Shown: one piece after another, positions 39,441 to 50,259 of the stretch
How the letters are laid out: the number at the start of each line of letters is the position of its first letter
Position numbering within the stretch: position 1 is the stretch's first letter
Source of the DNA: Thysanoteuthis rhombus
Lineage: Eukaryota > Mollusca > Cephalopoda > Oegopsida > Thysanoteuthidae
Direction of reading: 5' to 3'
Assembly: GCA_963457665.1 (NCBI GenBank)
Contig: OY735219.1
Location: 37,506,477-37,570,476, forward strand
Length of the DNA: 64,000 nucleotides
The notes under the pieces: model-generated
What the model was told of the DNA's origin: nothing
The model's database searches: none
Seen by the model: only the letters and a program-made list of their open reading frames with translations
Program-made: the position numbers and the translations under genes

Positions 39441-40035
39441 CTAAGATCAAAATCGAGGACACAGAACTGGCGAAAGTAGATCACTACATCTACCTAGGAC
39501 AACGAATCTCCATGAGACTCAATAAGAAGAATCACACTGGGATGGCAAGCCTTTGGCAGAGCAAGCTCAACCTTCAAAAATAAGAAGATCTCATTAATCC
39601 TAAAAAGAAGGGTGTATAACCAATGCATCCTCCTAATGGTCACTTATGGAGCTAAAACATTGAACCTAACCAATAGACAGATCTGCAAATTGAGAACCAT
39701 GCAACGTGCAGATAAAAGAATTATGCTGAACCTCACATGGAGAGACCACAAGACAGCACAGTACATCTGGGAAAAGACAAGAGTCAGGGACATTATAGAA
39801 TCCATTAAAAATCTCAATTGGCAGTGGGCTGGCCATGCTGCAACCGATGGACATCGGGACTCATGACATGGATCCCCCGAAATCACATGCACAATCGAGG
39901 CCGGCAGAATATTAGATGGAGAGACGAGCTAGACAAATTCAGAAAGTACTGGCTGAGCAAGGCCCATGATAGAGAAGTGTGGCGAATCCTGGGGAAGGTC
40001 TATGTCCAATGACAGACGTTGAAAGACTGATGATG
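39440..40035 (+). mobile_element. RTE-type LINE 3' end, copy 1
   Basis: Fragments in different frames follow the C-terminal region of RTE-like endonuclease/reverse transcriptases: KIEDTELAKVDHYIYLGQRI, then YGAKTLNLTNRQ, RTMQRADKRIMLNLTWRDHK, KTRVRDIIESIKNLNWQWAG and RNHMHNRGRQNIRWRDELDK. The 3' end is ATGATGATAGG, a short-repeat tail common in RTE elements. The element is 5'-truncated and interrupted by frameshifts and stops, so it is dead. Confidence 0.88.
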
Positions 40036-40499
40036 ATAGGAATAAATACATTAAGGAAAATACTTATTACAGTTTTGTCTAAATTACAATTACTGTCCTC
40101 TGGGCAGCACGTGGTATCCCTGCCAATACATAATACAACTAAGATGAAATTTGTATTTCAGTAATCTTTCACACACAATTCGAAACAATAGGCTCTTCCT
40201 CTTAAATAACTTCTGTACCTTTTCAATAAAACCTCAGATGAAATTGAACCAACAAAAACATTTATTTACACTATTCAATTATTTAATACAATTAATACAC
40301 TATTCAATTATTATTGAAGTAGTGAACTATCAAGTTTTAAAGCAAGTAAAAGAATGTTGAAGTTCATTTTTGTGTGGGTAGGAATCTGTATTGTTATAAT
40401 TGAAGTTTTTTTATGTGTGTGTGCAGGTCTGATGTAAGCACTCTGCCTAAATAGATTTTATGAAATCTTTATAAAATATAAATTGTAATTTGCTTTCCT

Positions 40500-41035
40500 G
40501 TCCATGAAATCCTCAAAAGAAGAAATCAAGCAAAGAATAACACTAGGTTGGCAAGCTTTTGGTAGAGCAAGCTCAACTTTCAAGAACAAGAAAATCTCAC
40601 CAGTCCTCAAAAGAAGGGTCTACAACCTATGCATTCTCCCAATAGTCACTTATTGAGCTGAAACATGGAATCCAAACAACTTGGACACAAGAGAATCATA
40701 CTCAACCTCACATGGAGAAATCATAAGACAGCACAGTATATTAGAGAAAAGACAGAAGTTTGAGATATTGTGGAAACCATGAGAAAACTCAAATGGCAAT
40801 GGGCTGAACATGTTACAAGAATGTCAGACAACCACTGGACATCATGACTTATAACATATATCCCCAGAGATCATATTCAAAACTATTGTCAGCAGAAAGT
40901 ACAATGATATGATAAGTTAAACAAATTTCAATAAGTACTAACTCTGTAATGCCCATGATGGAGAGATCTGGTGAATCGTGGGGTAGGTCTATGTCCAACG
41001 ACGAATGCTCAAAGGTCTATAATGATGATGATTCT
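40500..41035 (+). mobile_element. RTE-type LINE 3' end, copy 2 (more decayed)
   Basis: It shows the same order as the copy 0.5 kb upstream: KQRITLGWQAFGRASSTFKN, KKISPVLKRRVYNLCILPIV, TY(stop)AETWN, with NAHDGEIW near the end and the ending ATGATGATGATT. It is in the same orientation as copy 1. It carries many stops and a deletion before the LDTRE segment. Confidence 0.85.
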
Positions 41036-41539
41036 TATATTTGAAGTTTTTATTCCCTGAGCAACACTGAGAATCACAGCTAGTGAAGTTATTAAAAGGA
41101 TTTTTCTCCAGTTACAAACAGAACAGTACATTATAATATGAGTCACTATTTTGCCAACAAGTTGAACTTTATTTCTTCAACCACTAACAGTGAACTGCTT
41201 GAATGAAGAATTAAATCCTCCACTGATTCAAAGAACAATTTGACTGAATTGTTTTAAAGTATGAAATTGTTTAAAATAGTCACAAAGAAAAAAAACACCA
41301 ATGTTACATTATAGAAAATATTGTATTTATTCAGATTGCAGATGTGTTTATTGTAATTGAGATGATTGTGTTTCGGTCAGCAATTCTTTCATCCTTTACA
41401 GACAGGGAACGAGATAATGGCTGAACACCAATCATGTCGATTGAGATTTAACTCGCATCAATTCAATAGTATGGTCAAGAGAGATTTTGTCTGGACGTAA
41501 TCCAGCAAAAATAAATTCACAATTAACTTTGGGCTTTGA

Positions 41540-41935
41540 ATTAGAAACTGTCAACCCAAACTGTCACCAAAACTGTTATCGAGTTCTGAAGCTAGTCTGG
41601 CTGACTAGTTGGCTATGTATGTAAGCATCATGTGCACAGGCCACATCAATGGAGCTAGAAGGCTGAAAATTCAAAGATTTACTCTTCATTACATCAAAGA
41701 AAAACGGTTATTTTGTTTTTTCAAAATCATCCCTCAAAATAAGTTTTTAATGGGGGGTCAGTTTGCAATGTAAGCTTGTGCTAAATTGATCCCTTGATAT
41801 GTGCCAGCTTGTTTTTCAGTGATCACTGTCTAACAAAGGGCAAGAGAAGTAATCTATTGATCACCTGATCACCTACTTTTCCAATTTTTTAATTGATTAC
41901 CCCCAATGGAGCATTCTGCCCTAACACCTTAATTA
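41540..41935 (-). repeat. Family A repeat, copy 5 (inverted)
   Basis: It begins AGAAACTGTCAACCCAAACT and shows CACATCAATGGAGCTAGAAG, GTAAGCTTGTGCTAAATTGA and CAGTGATCACTGTCTAACAA, ending near CCCCCAATGGAGCATTCTGC. Confidence 0.85.
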
Positions 41936-42059
41936 TAATAATAAAGGCACATTGAAATACTCACTAGTTTTAAATCACAATAAGATTTTACTATTTTCAT
42001 ATCATTTTAAGAGAATGCTCATTCATTTAAACTAATTCATGATTATCAAGTGTACAACA

Positions 42060-42440
42060 ATGAGCTTAGCTGATGGCTGCTACTGATATTATTAGCATGA
42101 CAGACATGGTAGGCAAGGAGAGGGGAGAAGAGAAAGTTATGTATTATTAATAAGAGGGTAGGAATAGAGAGGGAAGAAAAGAAAGGTAGTTTGATAAGTG
42201 GACATGAAGGGAAAGTGGGGAAGAGAATGTTTGATAAGAAAGTAGGAAAAGAAAATAAAGTTAGGTAGTTCAATGGGAGGGTGGGAAAGGTAAGTGGATA
42301 AGAAAGTTGGGCAGTTTAATAACAAATAAGAAGGGAGATGAGGAGAGGAAGGTTAGGTACTTTAAGAAGAGGGTAGGGAGGGAGAGGGGCTGAGGGCTGC
42401 AACTGATACTTCAAGTGTGACAGACATGGCCCTTATACAA
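42060..42440. repeat. Repeat unit with internal purine-rich degenerate tandem array
   Basis: The flanks GATGGCTGCTACTGATATTA and GCATGACAGACATGG (left), and GCTGCAACTGATACTT, GTGACAGACATGG (right), repeat each other. Between them, about 260 bp is built from degenerate units of roughly 35-40 bp around GATAAGAAAGTRGGRAA and GGTAGTTTAAT. The inverse motif CCATGTCTGTCAC occurs at 45730-45870. Confidence 0.65.
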
Positions 42441-42524
42441 ATGATTCCAATTGTGTGTTTTTGGTCTGTTTTTTTTAACTGAAACTGTCTTGGCAAAAAA
42501 CATCATGATAATAATGATAACTCG

Positions 42525-42720
42525 CCAACACAGTCAATAATTGAACGACCATAGAATCAAAATTTGAAGTCAGTTAAAAAATTTAATCGAAGAATTAACA
42601 TGGTCAGAATAGAATCTATCTATAACTAGCATTTCCCACCAGAAAACATCTGAAAGAGAGTTTTTCAAAAAAATATCCAGAAACATCTAGATTCTGAATA
42701 ATCTAGATGTTATTGATTAT
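42525..42720. repeat. Dispersed repeat shared with 14878-15065, copy 2
   Basis: It runs from ATAACTCGCCAACACAGTC to a preserved foldback AACATCTAGATT...AATCTAGATGTT. The same foldback stands alone at 9964-9989. Confidence 0.55.
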
Positions 42721-43605
42721 CCCATCAAAATAAAGCCCCCTAAAGGTCAAAAAAGCCTTTTTCAAAAGATCAAGAAAATATTTCTAGAAGAGGTTTAGTG
42801 AAGTGCTGGGGCAAATTTTCAGTGTGTAGATAAAACAGTATGGCCAGGAGAGCTGGAACACCTAAACACACAAGCACATTAGGAAAAAGGATAGAACCCA
42901 TTTGCCATCCTTGATGGCTACAGTTGTTTAATAATAAAAGTGTTCTGGGATGGGGCCGTAGAGATGGCTTCCAAGTTCAAACATGTCAATAGTTTCGTAT
43001 CTTGTTTGTGAGCAGATGTTATTGCATAAAGATCTATATCAGGGTCATAAATAATTCCTTCCACTCCAAAAGATTATTCAGGCAGTTTTTGAATGCGTTT
43101 AGGCTCCATGCGTCTACTGTTACCCCTGGAAGTTTGTTTCACTCATCAGTGACGTGGCACTTGAACAAGAATCTTCTGACATCTTTTTTTTTACAGCTCT
43201 CTTTGTAGATTTATAACTTCTGGTCTTTAAATCTAAGCAAGATCCATTGTCAAGCCAAAGCAAAATTGTTATTTCAAACGAACAACAAAGAAAACGTTTT
43301 TCCTTACTCAATGTGAGTGCAAAATTTCGTGATTCGACTATGAATGGTTAGGGCTCGGCTAAGTCTGGATACATAGATACATAAATAAATGGATACCTAG
43401 ATACGAAATCACCATCAGCAGCAGTAATAAGTCCACTATAGGACGAAGTTGAATTATTTTTTATAGATTTTAAAATACGTACTATAATGATAAATGTCTT
43501 TTTCTTTTCCCAAATTGGTCAGGTTCATACATGTTAGTCATTACAACCTACTGTTGTTCTTGTACTCTCCTATACACACTCATTGCTTACACCAACTTCA
43601 AATTA

Positions 43606-43998
43606 GAACAGGTTTGGTTGGCTATTCAATAGAAACTGCCATTTGATCAACGTCTCTTGACTGCATACCATGTTGGGGATGGTCAATTAAAAAATTGGTA
43701 AATGGGGAGATCAATCAAGTGACTTTTCTCGCCTTTTGTTGGATCACTAAAAAGATTAACTTTTTGAAAAGAAAGTGTGAACAGAGCTGGATACAAACTA
43801 GAGGGCCAATTTAGCATGAACTTACATTGAAAATTGGACCACCCACTATAAACTTATTTCGAGGGTGATCTTTCAAAAATAAAACAAAATAATTTTTTTC
43901 TCGGCATAATAAAGAGTAAATGTCGGCCCTCTAGCTCCACTGGTGCAACCTGTACACTCAACACATTCATTGCCAGCCAGAATCTCTTGAAAACCGAA
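43606..43998 (+). repeat. Family A repeat, copy 6
   Basis: It runs from ACAGGTTTGGTTGGC, CAATAGAAACTGCCATTTGA through GGTCAATTAAAAAATTGGTA and CCAATTTAGCATGAACTTAC to CATTGCCAGCCAGAATCTCT, CCGAAGAAGCCTGTG. It is near full length. Confidence 0.8.
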
Positions 43999-44164
43999 GA
44001 AGCCTGTGATCACTATATGAAAGTTTTCTAATAAATACAAGGGAAATTATGACCATATGTGCTTCTCTTTATCTAGAAAATTGAGCAGTGGTGGTGACCT
44101 TGAATTAAGATACTACCGCTATGATTTGAACAATAAATTCATTATTTGATAAAAAAAAAGTCCA

Positions 44165-45110
44165 CTATGAATGGTTAGAGCTGGGCTATGGCTGGATACA
44201 TAGATATATATAGATATAAATTTCAGAACATGTGTGTAAGCGGCCAATTTAGCATGAATTTACATTGTACTCCCCCACCCCTTAAAAAGACAAACAAAAA
44301 ACACCCGACTTATTTTGGAGGGGAATTTTTCAAAGATAAAAACAAAAGCGTGCTCCCTACTCATTGAGGGATTGAGAGGTGTTCGTGCGCAAAATTTTAG
44401 TTTCTACTATGAATGGTTAGGACTGGGTTAAGTCTGAATACACGGATACATCAGCAGCAATAGTCGTAAGTCCATTCCTTCCATGAAAAATGTCTTCCCT
44501 CTAAACTTTTCTCGTCTCGCCATCTTGCATCTGTTTTTTTTCCTTACTGTGTTTACTGTCCCATTGGTACCAATTAGTCTTTTGCTCCAACTGTTGTCCT
44601 CTCTTCTTGTTATGTGCACTGCCCATCTCCATTCTTTGTTTAATTACTTGGACAATATTTCTTGCCCTGATCCTCTCACGGATCCATGTTGATCTTTCTC
44701 TCTTGCTAAGAGTTATTCTTAACATTACTCTTTCCATTGCCCTCTGTGCTCTTCTGAATTTGTTCTTGTGTGATAAGTTTCCAGATTTTGCAGATTATGT
44801 TGTAGCTGGTATTATGCATTGATTGTCAACTTTACATTCCAAGTATATTCGCTGTTTGCTCTTCAGAATTTTGTATTTATACCAAATGCTTTCCAGCCAA
44901 TCGTTATGTACCATTTCATTTCATTTCTACAGTTTTTGTCTAGCTTTATCGCCTGACATAGGTAAATGTATTCTCTGACTTCCTTTAAGAATCGACCTTC
45001 TATTTTTATGGTCTTTTCTGGGAGTTCATCATTGGACATTACTTTTTTGCTTGATCTGTTCATCTTTGAACCTTGGATACATATAAATGTCAGAACATGT
45101 GAATAACCTA
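44165..45110 (+). repeat. Family A variant, copy 7, split by a LINE
   Basis: The left part runs to about 44451 (CCAATTTAGCATGAATTTAC, GCAAAATTTTAGTTTCTACT). The right remnant, after the LINE at 44452-45074, resumes ATATAAATGTCAGAACATGTG, a motif that also occurs in unsplit form at about 44215. Confidence 0.65.
44452..45074 (-). mobile_element. 5'-truncated RTE-type LINE with target duplication
   Basis: On the minus strand the frames read KVMSNDELPEKTIKIEGRFL, KEVREYIYLCQAIKLDKN, YITIGWKAFG, then AQRAMERVMLRITLSKRER and RARNIVQVIKQRME. This matches the RTE order (EEYVYLGQ, IGMGWSAFG, QRAMERRMLGI, VKDIVQAIKQ). The direct flanks GGATACAT at 44444-44451 and 45075-45082 fit a target-site duplication. 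Several stops and frameshifts make it inactive. Confidence 0.85.
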
Positions 45111-46084
45111 AACCAGCAACAGTATTAAAACCTGGTCTGTTGTGGGTAGCAGTGATTAACTGTTGAGTGATTCTTCTGATAAAATTATAGTATATAAAAT
45201 TTTTATACAAGCAATCAGAATTCTTGATTTTGCTCAGTGCTTTAAATAGGACAAGAAAACCTGGGTTTTGCCTTTTAACTCCTTTTATGCTAAATTTCTT
45301 ATTTTGGCAATGTCAAAATCCAGCATTAAGGGTGAATTTTAGCCCATTTTTAGTGTTATTTTGTGGCAATTCAGCCAATGATCAGCTATGCTCTTGCCAT
45401 TTCAAGCAACTTAAGCCATTTTTAGCCGTGAATAATGGCCACAAAAGAGCTAGAAGTGTTTAGGTTTTTTTAGTGAATTTTGGCACTTTTTGGTGCTTTT
45501 TAGTAGTCAGTCTAGCATAAAAAGATTTTCAAGTTGGCAATATGATTGGTCATCTGGAACTTCATCTCTGGCTGATAATCATGTATATTATGAGAGTCAC
45601 AATTATATTATCAGTAGCAGCCATCAGCTGAGTGTGTTTTTGCCAGGCTACACCAACCTTCATCAACTGTCAGCAGCAATAGCAGCCTGAACTAACGCTG
45701 ATAGTGCTGAGAGAGGGAAATTAGAGCCATGTCTGTCACACTTACTTGAAAAGCCTCATTTGTAATAAAACATATAACATAGCCATGTCTGTCACATTTA
45801 TATTGGCTTAAAAGGCATTTATTTTAATTCTAAAATTTATAAGAGCCATGTCTGTCACATTCATGTTGATTTGAGAGGCCTTTTTTTTTAAACATATAAC
45901 CCAAACTATAAGAATGTGAAGACATCATTGTAAGGGGGGGAGAGGAAACTAATGAAGAATGTTGTCCACAAAGAAATAGATGTTTAGAAACCTGAAGACC
46001 AAGACCGGAATTTTCAACGAAAGCTGGATAACCCTAATCTTTGCTAAGTAACAATTGATATTAGTTAATTGCTATGCTCCTTAT
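45083..46084. other. Repeat mosaic, no gene
   Basis: 45250-45545 contains the TTGGCAATGT / GGCACTTTTTGGTGCTTTTT motif shared with about 1245-1345 and, inverted, 25885-25990. 45724-45900 is a tandem array described separately. The open frames at 45224-45463 and 45490-45690 lie within this repeat sequence. Confidence 0.55.
45724..45900. repeat. Tandem array of AGAGCCATGTCTGTCACA units
   Basis: Three units of about 55-65 bp each begin (AG)AGCCATGTCTGTCACA and continue TT..TGTTG.TT.A.AGGC. The motif is the reverse complement of the flanks of the 42060-42440 repeat. Confidence 0.75.
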
Positions 46085-46975
46085 TATTATTATTATCATT
46101 ATTATTATTATTTGCATCTTCACACAAGTTGCCTGATGGTCACCGCTGGGGACTGAGTGACAGCAAGTCTCCTCAAGTCTCCAGCCCTCCTCTTCACACT
46201 CACACAGTCCACAGCAGTGCTGTGGATTATGGTTTCATATGAGTTGCTGAAACCTGTGTTACAATAAGTCTCATCATGTCTCCAGCCCTCCTCTCTTAAC
46301 ATCCTCACCTGTCACAGCAGCACTGTGATTTGTGCTACCTTCACCATGCCTTTTTCTTGGCTGTTAGGCCATCGCTACAAGCTGGTGGTCATAGGTCTCA
46401 TATTTCCAGCATTCTCCTCAGTATTCATACAGTCCCAGTAATGCAGTGGTCTGTATAGTCTCAACCCTTCTTTTCATCCCCAGTACCTCCAATCTTGTTT
46501 TCAGTGTCTTTGGTACGGTTCTGAGTGCATCCACTATGACTGGTACCACCCTGACTTTTATGTTCCACACCTTCTTCGATTCCCTTGTCTATCATATGCA
46601 AGTTCTTTTTTTTTCGTCCACAATCACCAGGTCTGGTCTTCCCGCTTGAATCGGTTGGTCAGTTTGGATGTCAAAGACCCTGAGTAATTTATAGCTTTGA
46701 TTATCCATGGCTGTCTCCAGTTTGTACTGATACCACTTGTCTGCATGCTTGAATCGCTAAGAGGCGTTAGACTCCACAGTTAGTTTGAGCATCTGCCAGG
46801 AGAGAACTCCTGTCAAACCTATGAACAAAGGACATCGCTGCTGTCTGTGTCACCACTGTGGACTATAGGATGCAAACCCTTGGTTTGAATGGTGGGGTCA
46901 GCTGCGCACACATTGCACTTCACCTTGAATCTTCATTGTGCCAACTGGAGGGATATTCTGTGTACAAGCCCTGCT
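46085..46975 (-). mobile_element. Non-LTR (LINE) 3' end with (TAA)n tail
   Basis: On the minus strand one segment reads DKWYQYKLETAMDNQSYKLL, RVFDIQTDQPIQAGRPDLVI, VDEKKRTC. This is a known LINE ORF2 C-terminal pattern (W.QTD..I.A.RPD.V..D...K.C), followed by IDKGIEE. The sequence then passes through two partly duplicated 3' segments containing GAGGAGGGCTGGAGAC and ends at a (TAA)n run at 46085-46110. It is 5'-truncated with stops and frameshifts. The clade was not determined. Confidence 0.75.
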
Positions 46976-48990
46976 GCCTTGGGTTCTGCACTTGTGAAAA
47001 ACCCTCCAAAAGTATTTGTTTTGTGAAGCCAAGCCATTCATTCATGTGTTGATTAGAATCAATGATCTTTCAAACTAGCCTAATGTCATTAAAAGTGTCG
47101 TTGAGTTACGTTGAACTCCTCTTAAATTAGCCTTTGAACAATGAATCAGTTTTAGCAATTTTTCATCTAATATTGCACAACAATTTTTGACACATCTGTG
47201 ATGACCATCAGTGAAGCAATGATCATGGACTAGTTGAAAAAAAAAAAAAAATCTGACTGTTTGGTACTGGATTAAGATAGATAAAAAATTACCATAAAAA
47301 TGAAGAATGTTTGTTACCTTACTTGTGTGAAAGCATCTTATAGATTTTGAAATAGCTACACCTGGGGGTTTGCAAATTTCATGAGCTTTTCTTCTGCTAG
47401 CCAAAAAGACCTTCCAGAAATTTATCAGTTTTGAGAGAAAAATTCTTTAAAGGATTCAGAGGAGGCGTTCTACTTGCAATGTAGCTTTGATGCTAAATTG
47501 GATCCTCATTTTTCGTTTGTCGTAGGAAGCTGTAAATGTGTATTGCTATTTCTCTCAATGCTTATGCCAGTAGGCAATATTTCTTTCTTGAAGAAATCTG
47601 ACCTGAACCAAATGTTAAAACATGTTTTTCTTTAAGCAAAAGTCTTAGACCTATTTTCGTGTTACATTAATAACTGTGATACTATGAATTTTACAAGTAT
47701 ATAAAACTTGAAAGTTAAAATGATTTTTAACCTTTAAAATACAAAAAAAAATCTCCTCAAACAACATTAGCTATACTAAATATTTTTTTCGAAAAAGTCT
47801 TCAGCTAGAAGTGAAACGTAAACAATAATGATGTAGGCAAAGGTTATCATAATGATGCTAACATTGAAAGAAATATAAACAAATTTCAATTTGAGTGGGA
47901 TTTCATTAAAAATACTGGCTAGGCGAAATTCCTTAAAAATTCAAAACATAAGAGGACATAATAAGGCAATTCGACATTAGATAACAAATTTCTGATTCAA
48001 CAGATAATTGCCTTTTCTTTTGTTCTCTTTTTTCTTTTTCTATACATAACCCACAAATTTGGGGAAACACCACTTCCTGCTGAGCCACAAGGGAACTCAT
48101 TTGGTAGCCGTTGAAATCAACTTGGACGAAATCTCTTATTCTCCTCACATCATCAAGCCAACAGTTGCAAAAGTTTTGTACATCTGATAGAAATAAACAT
48201 GTTTGAAACCTAATTTATGGTCCTTCATGATTTCATAATTTTCTTCTGTTTAGTCAGTAAGTGTTTGAGCTGTCTGAACTAAGAATGAGTTCGACACTCG
48301 TTCAGGTGCCAGAACACTTACCCCTTACCCTATCCCCTAAGACGACAATAAAATATGGGCACTCTTTAAATCTGATGGTCTACTTAGATGTGTAAACTAC
48401 TTGGGAAAATTCAATTTTTCAAGATTTCAGAAGAGAACAAGCCGGTCTGTCCGAGGGTGTACATGGGTCTGTGTGGGAGTGTTTGTGGAGCTCAATAGGA
48501 ATGCACTTGTAAAAAACCCTCCAAAAGTATTTGTTTGTGAAGCCAAGCCATTCATTCATTCATGGGTCTGCATGGGAGTATTTGTGGGGCTCAATAGGAT
48601 TGGGCGTGGGATATGCTCATGCGCACTTTCCTTCTTAATTGATTTCTTGAAATATCTATGAAATATCATTTGCTCTTGGGTAAAGTGGGTACTTCAACTA
48701 GTAATACTCTTGAAAAAGGGCTATGATAAAACAGCTGACAAACTCCATGATAAAGAATAAATTTTCAAATACAAATATAACTGAATTGCGAGAAACAAGA
48801 ACCTAAAAACATATACTGAACAGTCATAAGACAACACGTTGAAATAGAACAAATCAGATTGAAGGAGGCTTGCATGAAACATGGTAATGGATACTTTGGG
48901 ACTATTTATAAAAATTGATTAAAGAAATTGTTCTTTTTCAGTGTTACAATTTGAAAAGTTTACATGATCATATGAATATAAATCTTTCTC
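46976..48990. other. Repeat-containing stretch, no gene called
   Basis: CCCTCCAAAAGTATTTGTTT and GTGAAGCCAAGCCATTCATT at about 46995-47040 recur in the same orientation at about 48515-48560. They explain the plus-strand open frames there. Minus-strand frames at 47075-47404 and 47933-48148 are open for 70-110 codons but show no recognisable domain. Confidence 0.5.
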
Positions 48991-48993
48991 TCT

Positions 48994-49027
48994 CTTTCTC
49001 TACACACACACACACATACATATATAC

Positions 49028-49060
<33 letters not shown>
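48994..49060. repeat. (CT)n(CA)n(TA)n microsatellite
   Basis: A compound dinucleotide tract that abuts the element at 49061. Confidence 0.9.
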
Positions 49061-49063
<3 letters not shown>

Positions 49064-49357
49064 TATTCAGGGTTGAGCACTCTTTAAGTGAGGTAACTCG
49101 TTCATTGTAAGCTTATGCAATGCTCTTCCAATATGGAATGGAGCACTTTGGTGGATGAGGAATATATACGATAAATAAATATATCGCTTAAATTCAACCT
49201 CACTGACCGTCCAGTTCCGTGGAGTAGAGGTAGGATACCAGCCTCAAGCTAAGGTTTCAATCCTACCTCATGGTACTGGATGGGATAATGGATAGTCTAT
49301 AGCCACACTGAAGAGTTGTAATACAACGAAACAGCTGTCTGTGGATGACACAATAAT

Positions 49358-49358
<1 letters not shown>
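49061..49358 (+). repeat. About 300-bp element, copy 1 (plus), with tRNA-like boxes
   Basis: It runs from CCTATTCAGGGTTGAGCACT to GACACAATAATTA and is bounded on both sides by (TA)n. Its middle carries TGGAGTAGAGGTAGGATACC (A-box-like) and GGTTTCAATCCTACC (B-box-like) about 35 bases apart. The boxes are central rather than at one end, so it may be a composite rather than a simple SINE. Confidence 0.75.
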
Positions 49359-49395
<37 letters not shown>

Positions 49396-49396
49396 A
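49357..49396. repeat. (TA)n(GA)n microsatellite
   Basis: It follows directly on the end of the 49061-49358 element. Confidence 0.9.
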
Positions 49397-49861
49397 TATA
49401 CTGTATTGATAGATACCTATTTGTATCAACATGCACTTGTATATACACATAGTGATTAATTGGCATTAAAGATTAAAGAGATAAAGATTTTCATGGATAT
49501 CTGATTTTCAACAATGAATCATAATTTGGATCTGAATATACTATATAATACGTTGTATTTGTTGATATAAAGCATTCAAATGTATTCAATTTTCCTTTTA
49601 AATTATCAAAGCAAATAATCCGTTTAAAGATTGTTGGTATGTTTGTATAATTCATGAATGGTGACTCACTGTGCTTGTTGGCCTTTATTTTTTACATTTC
49701 TTTTAGTTAACATCATCCTTTTTTTAAACTTCTCTATGGCTTTCTTGGTTCCTGATATCAATCTTATTCTCTCTGATCCATTTTATTCCTGTCTTTGGTT
49801 AGAAACCGTCAATCAAAACTGTCGAAATAAGCTCCTTCAGTCTTCAAGTTGGTCAGGCTGG

Positions 49862-49897
<36 letters not shown>

Positions 49898-49903
<6 letters not shown>

Positions 49904-50204
49904 GTCTTCCACAGACAGCTGTTTCGTTGTATTACAACTTTTCAGTGTGGCAATAGACTATCTATTATCCCATCCAGTACCATGAGGTAGGATTGAAACC
50001 TTTGCTTCAGAACTGGAGGCCGGTATCATACCTCTGCGCCATGGAACTGGACAGTCAGTGAGCTTGAATTTAAGCGATATATTCATTTTACGCATAAATT
50101 CCTCATCCACCAGGGCGCTCTATTCCAATGGAAGAGCATTACATAAGGCTTACAATGAACGAGTTACCTTACTTGAAGAGTGCTCAACCCTGAAAAGAGG
50201 AGCG

Positions 50205-50206
<2 letters not shown>
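49898..50206 (-). repeat. About 300-bp element, copy 2 (minus), nested in family A
   Basis: This is the reverse complement of 49061-49358 along its whole length: GTGTCTTCCACAGACAGCTG, AAACCTTTGCTTC..ACTGGAGG, GAACGAGTTACCTTACTTGA, GTGCTCAACCCTGAA. On the minus strand the boxes read TGGCGCAGAGGTATGATACC and GGTTTCAATCCTACC, closer to tRNA consensus than in copy 1. It is flanked by (TA)n on both sides. Confidence 0.85.

Positions 50207-50257
<51 letters not shown>
50206..50257. repeat. (TA)n microsatellite
   Basis: About 50 bp between the nested element and the resumed family A copy. Confidence 0.95.

Positions 50258-50259
<2 letters not shown>

Noticed and set aside
47933-48148. Possible minus-strand exon (VRRIRDFVQVDFNG, QICGLC)
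   Set aside because: The composition is plausible, but there are no convincing splice borders or family match, and the open frame is short.
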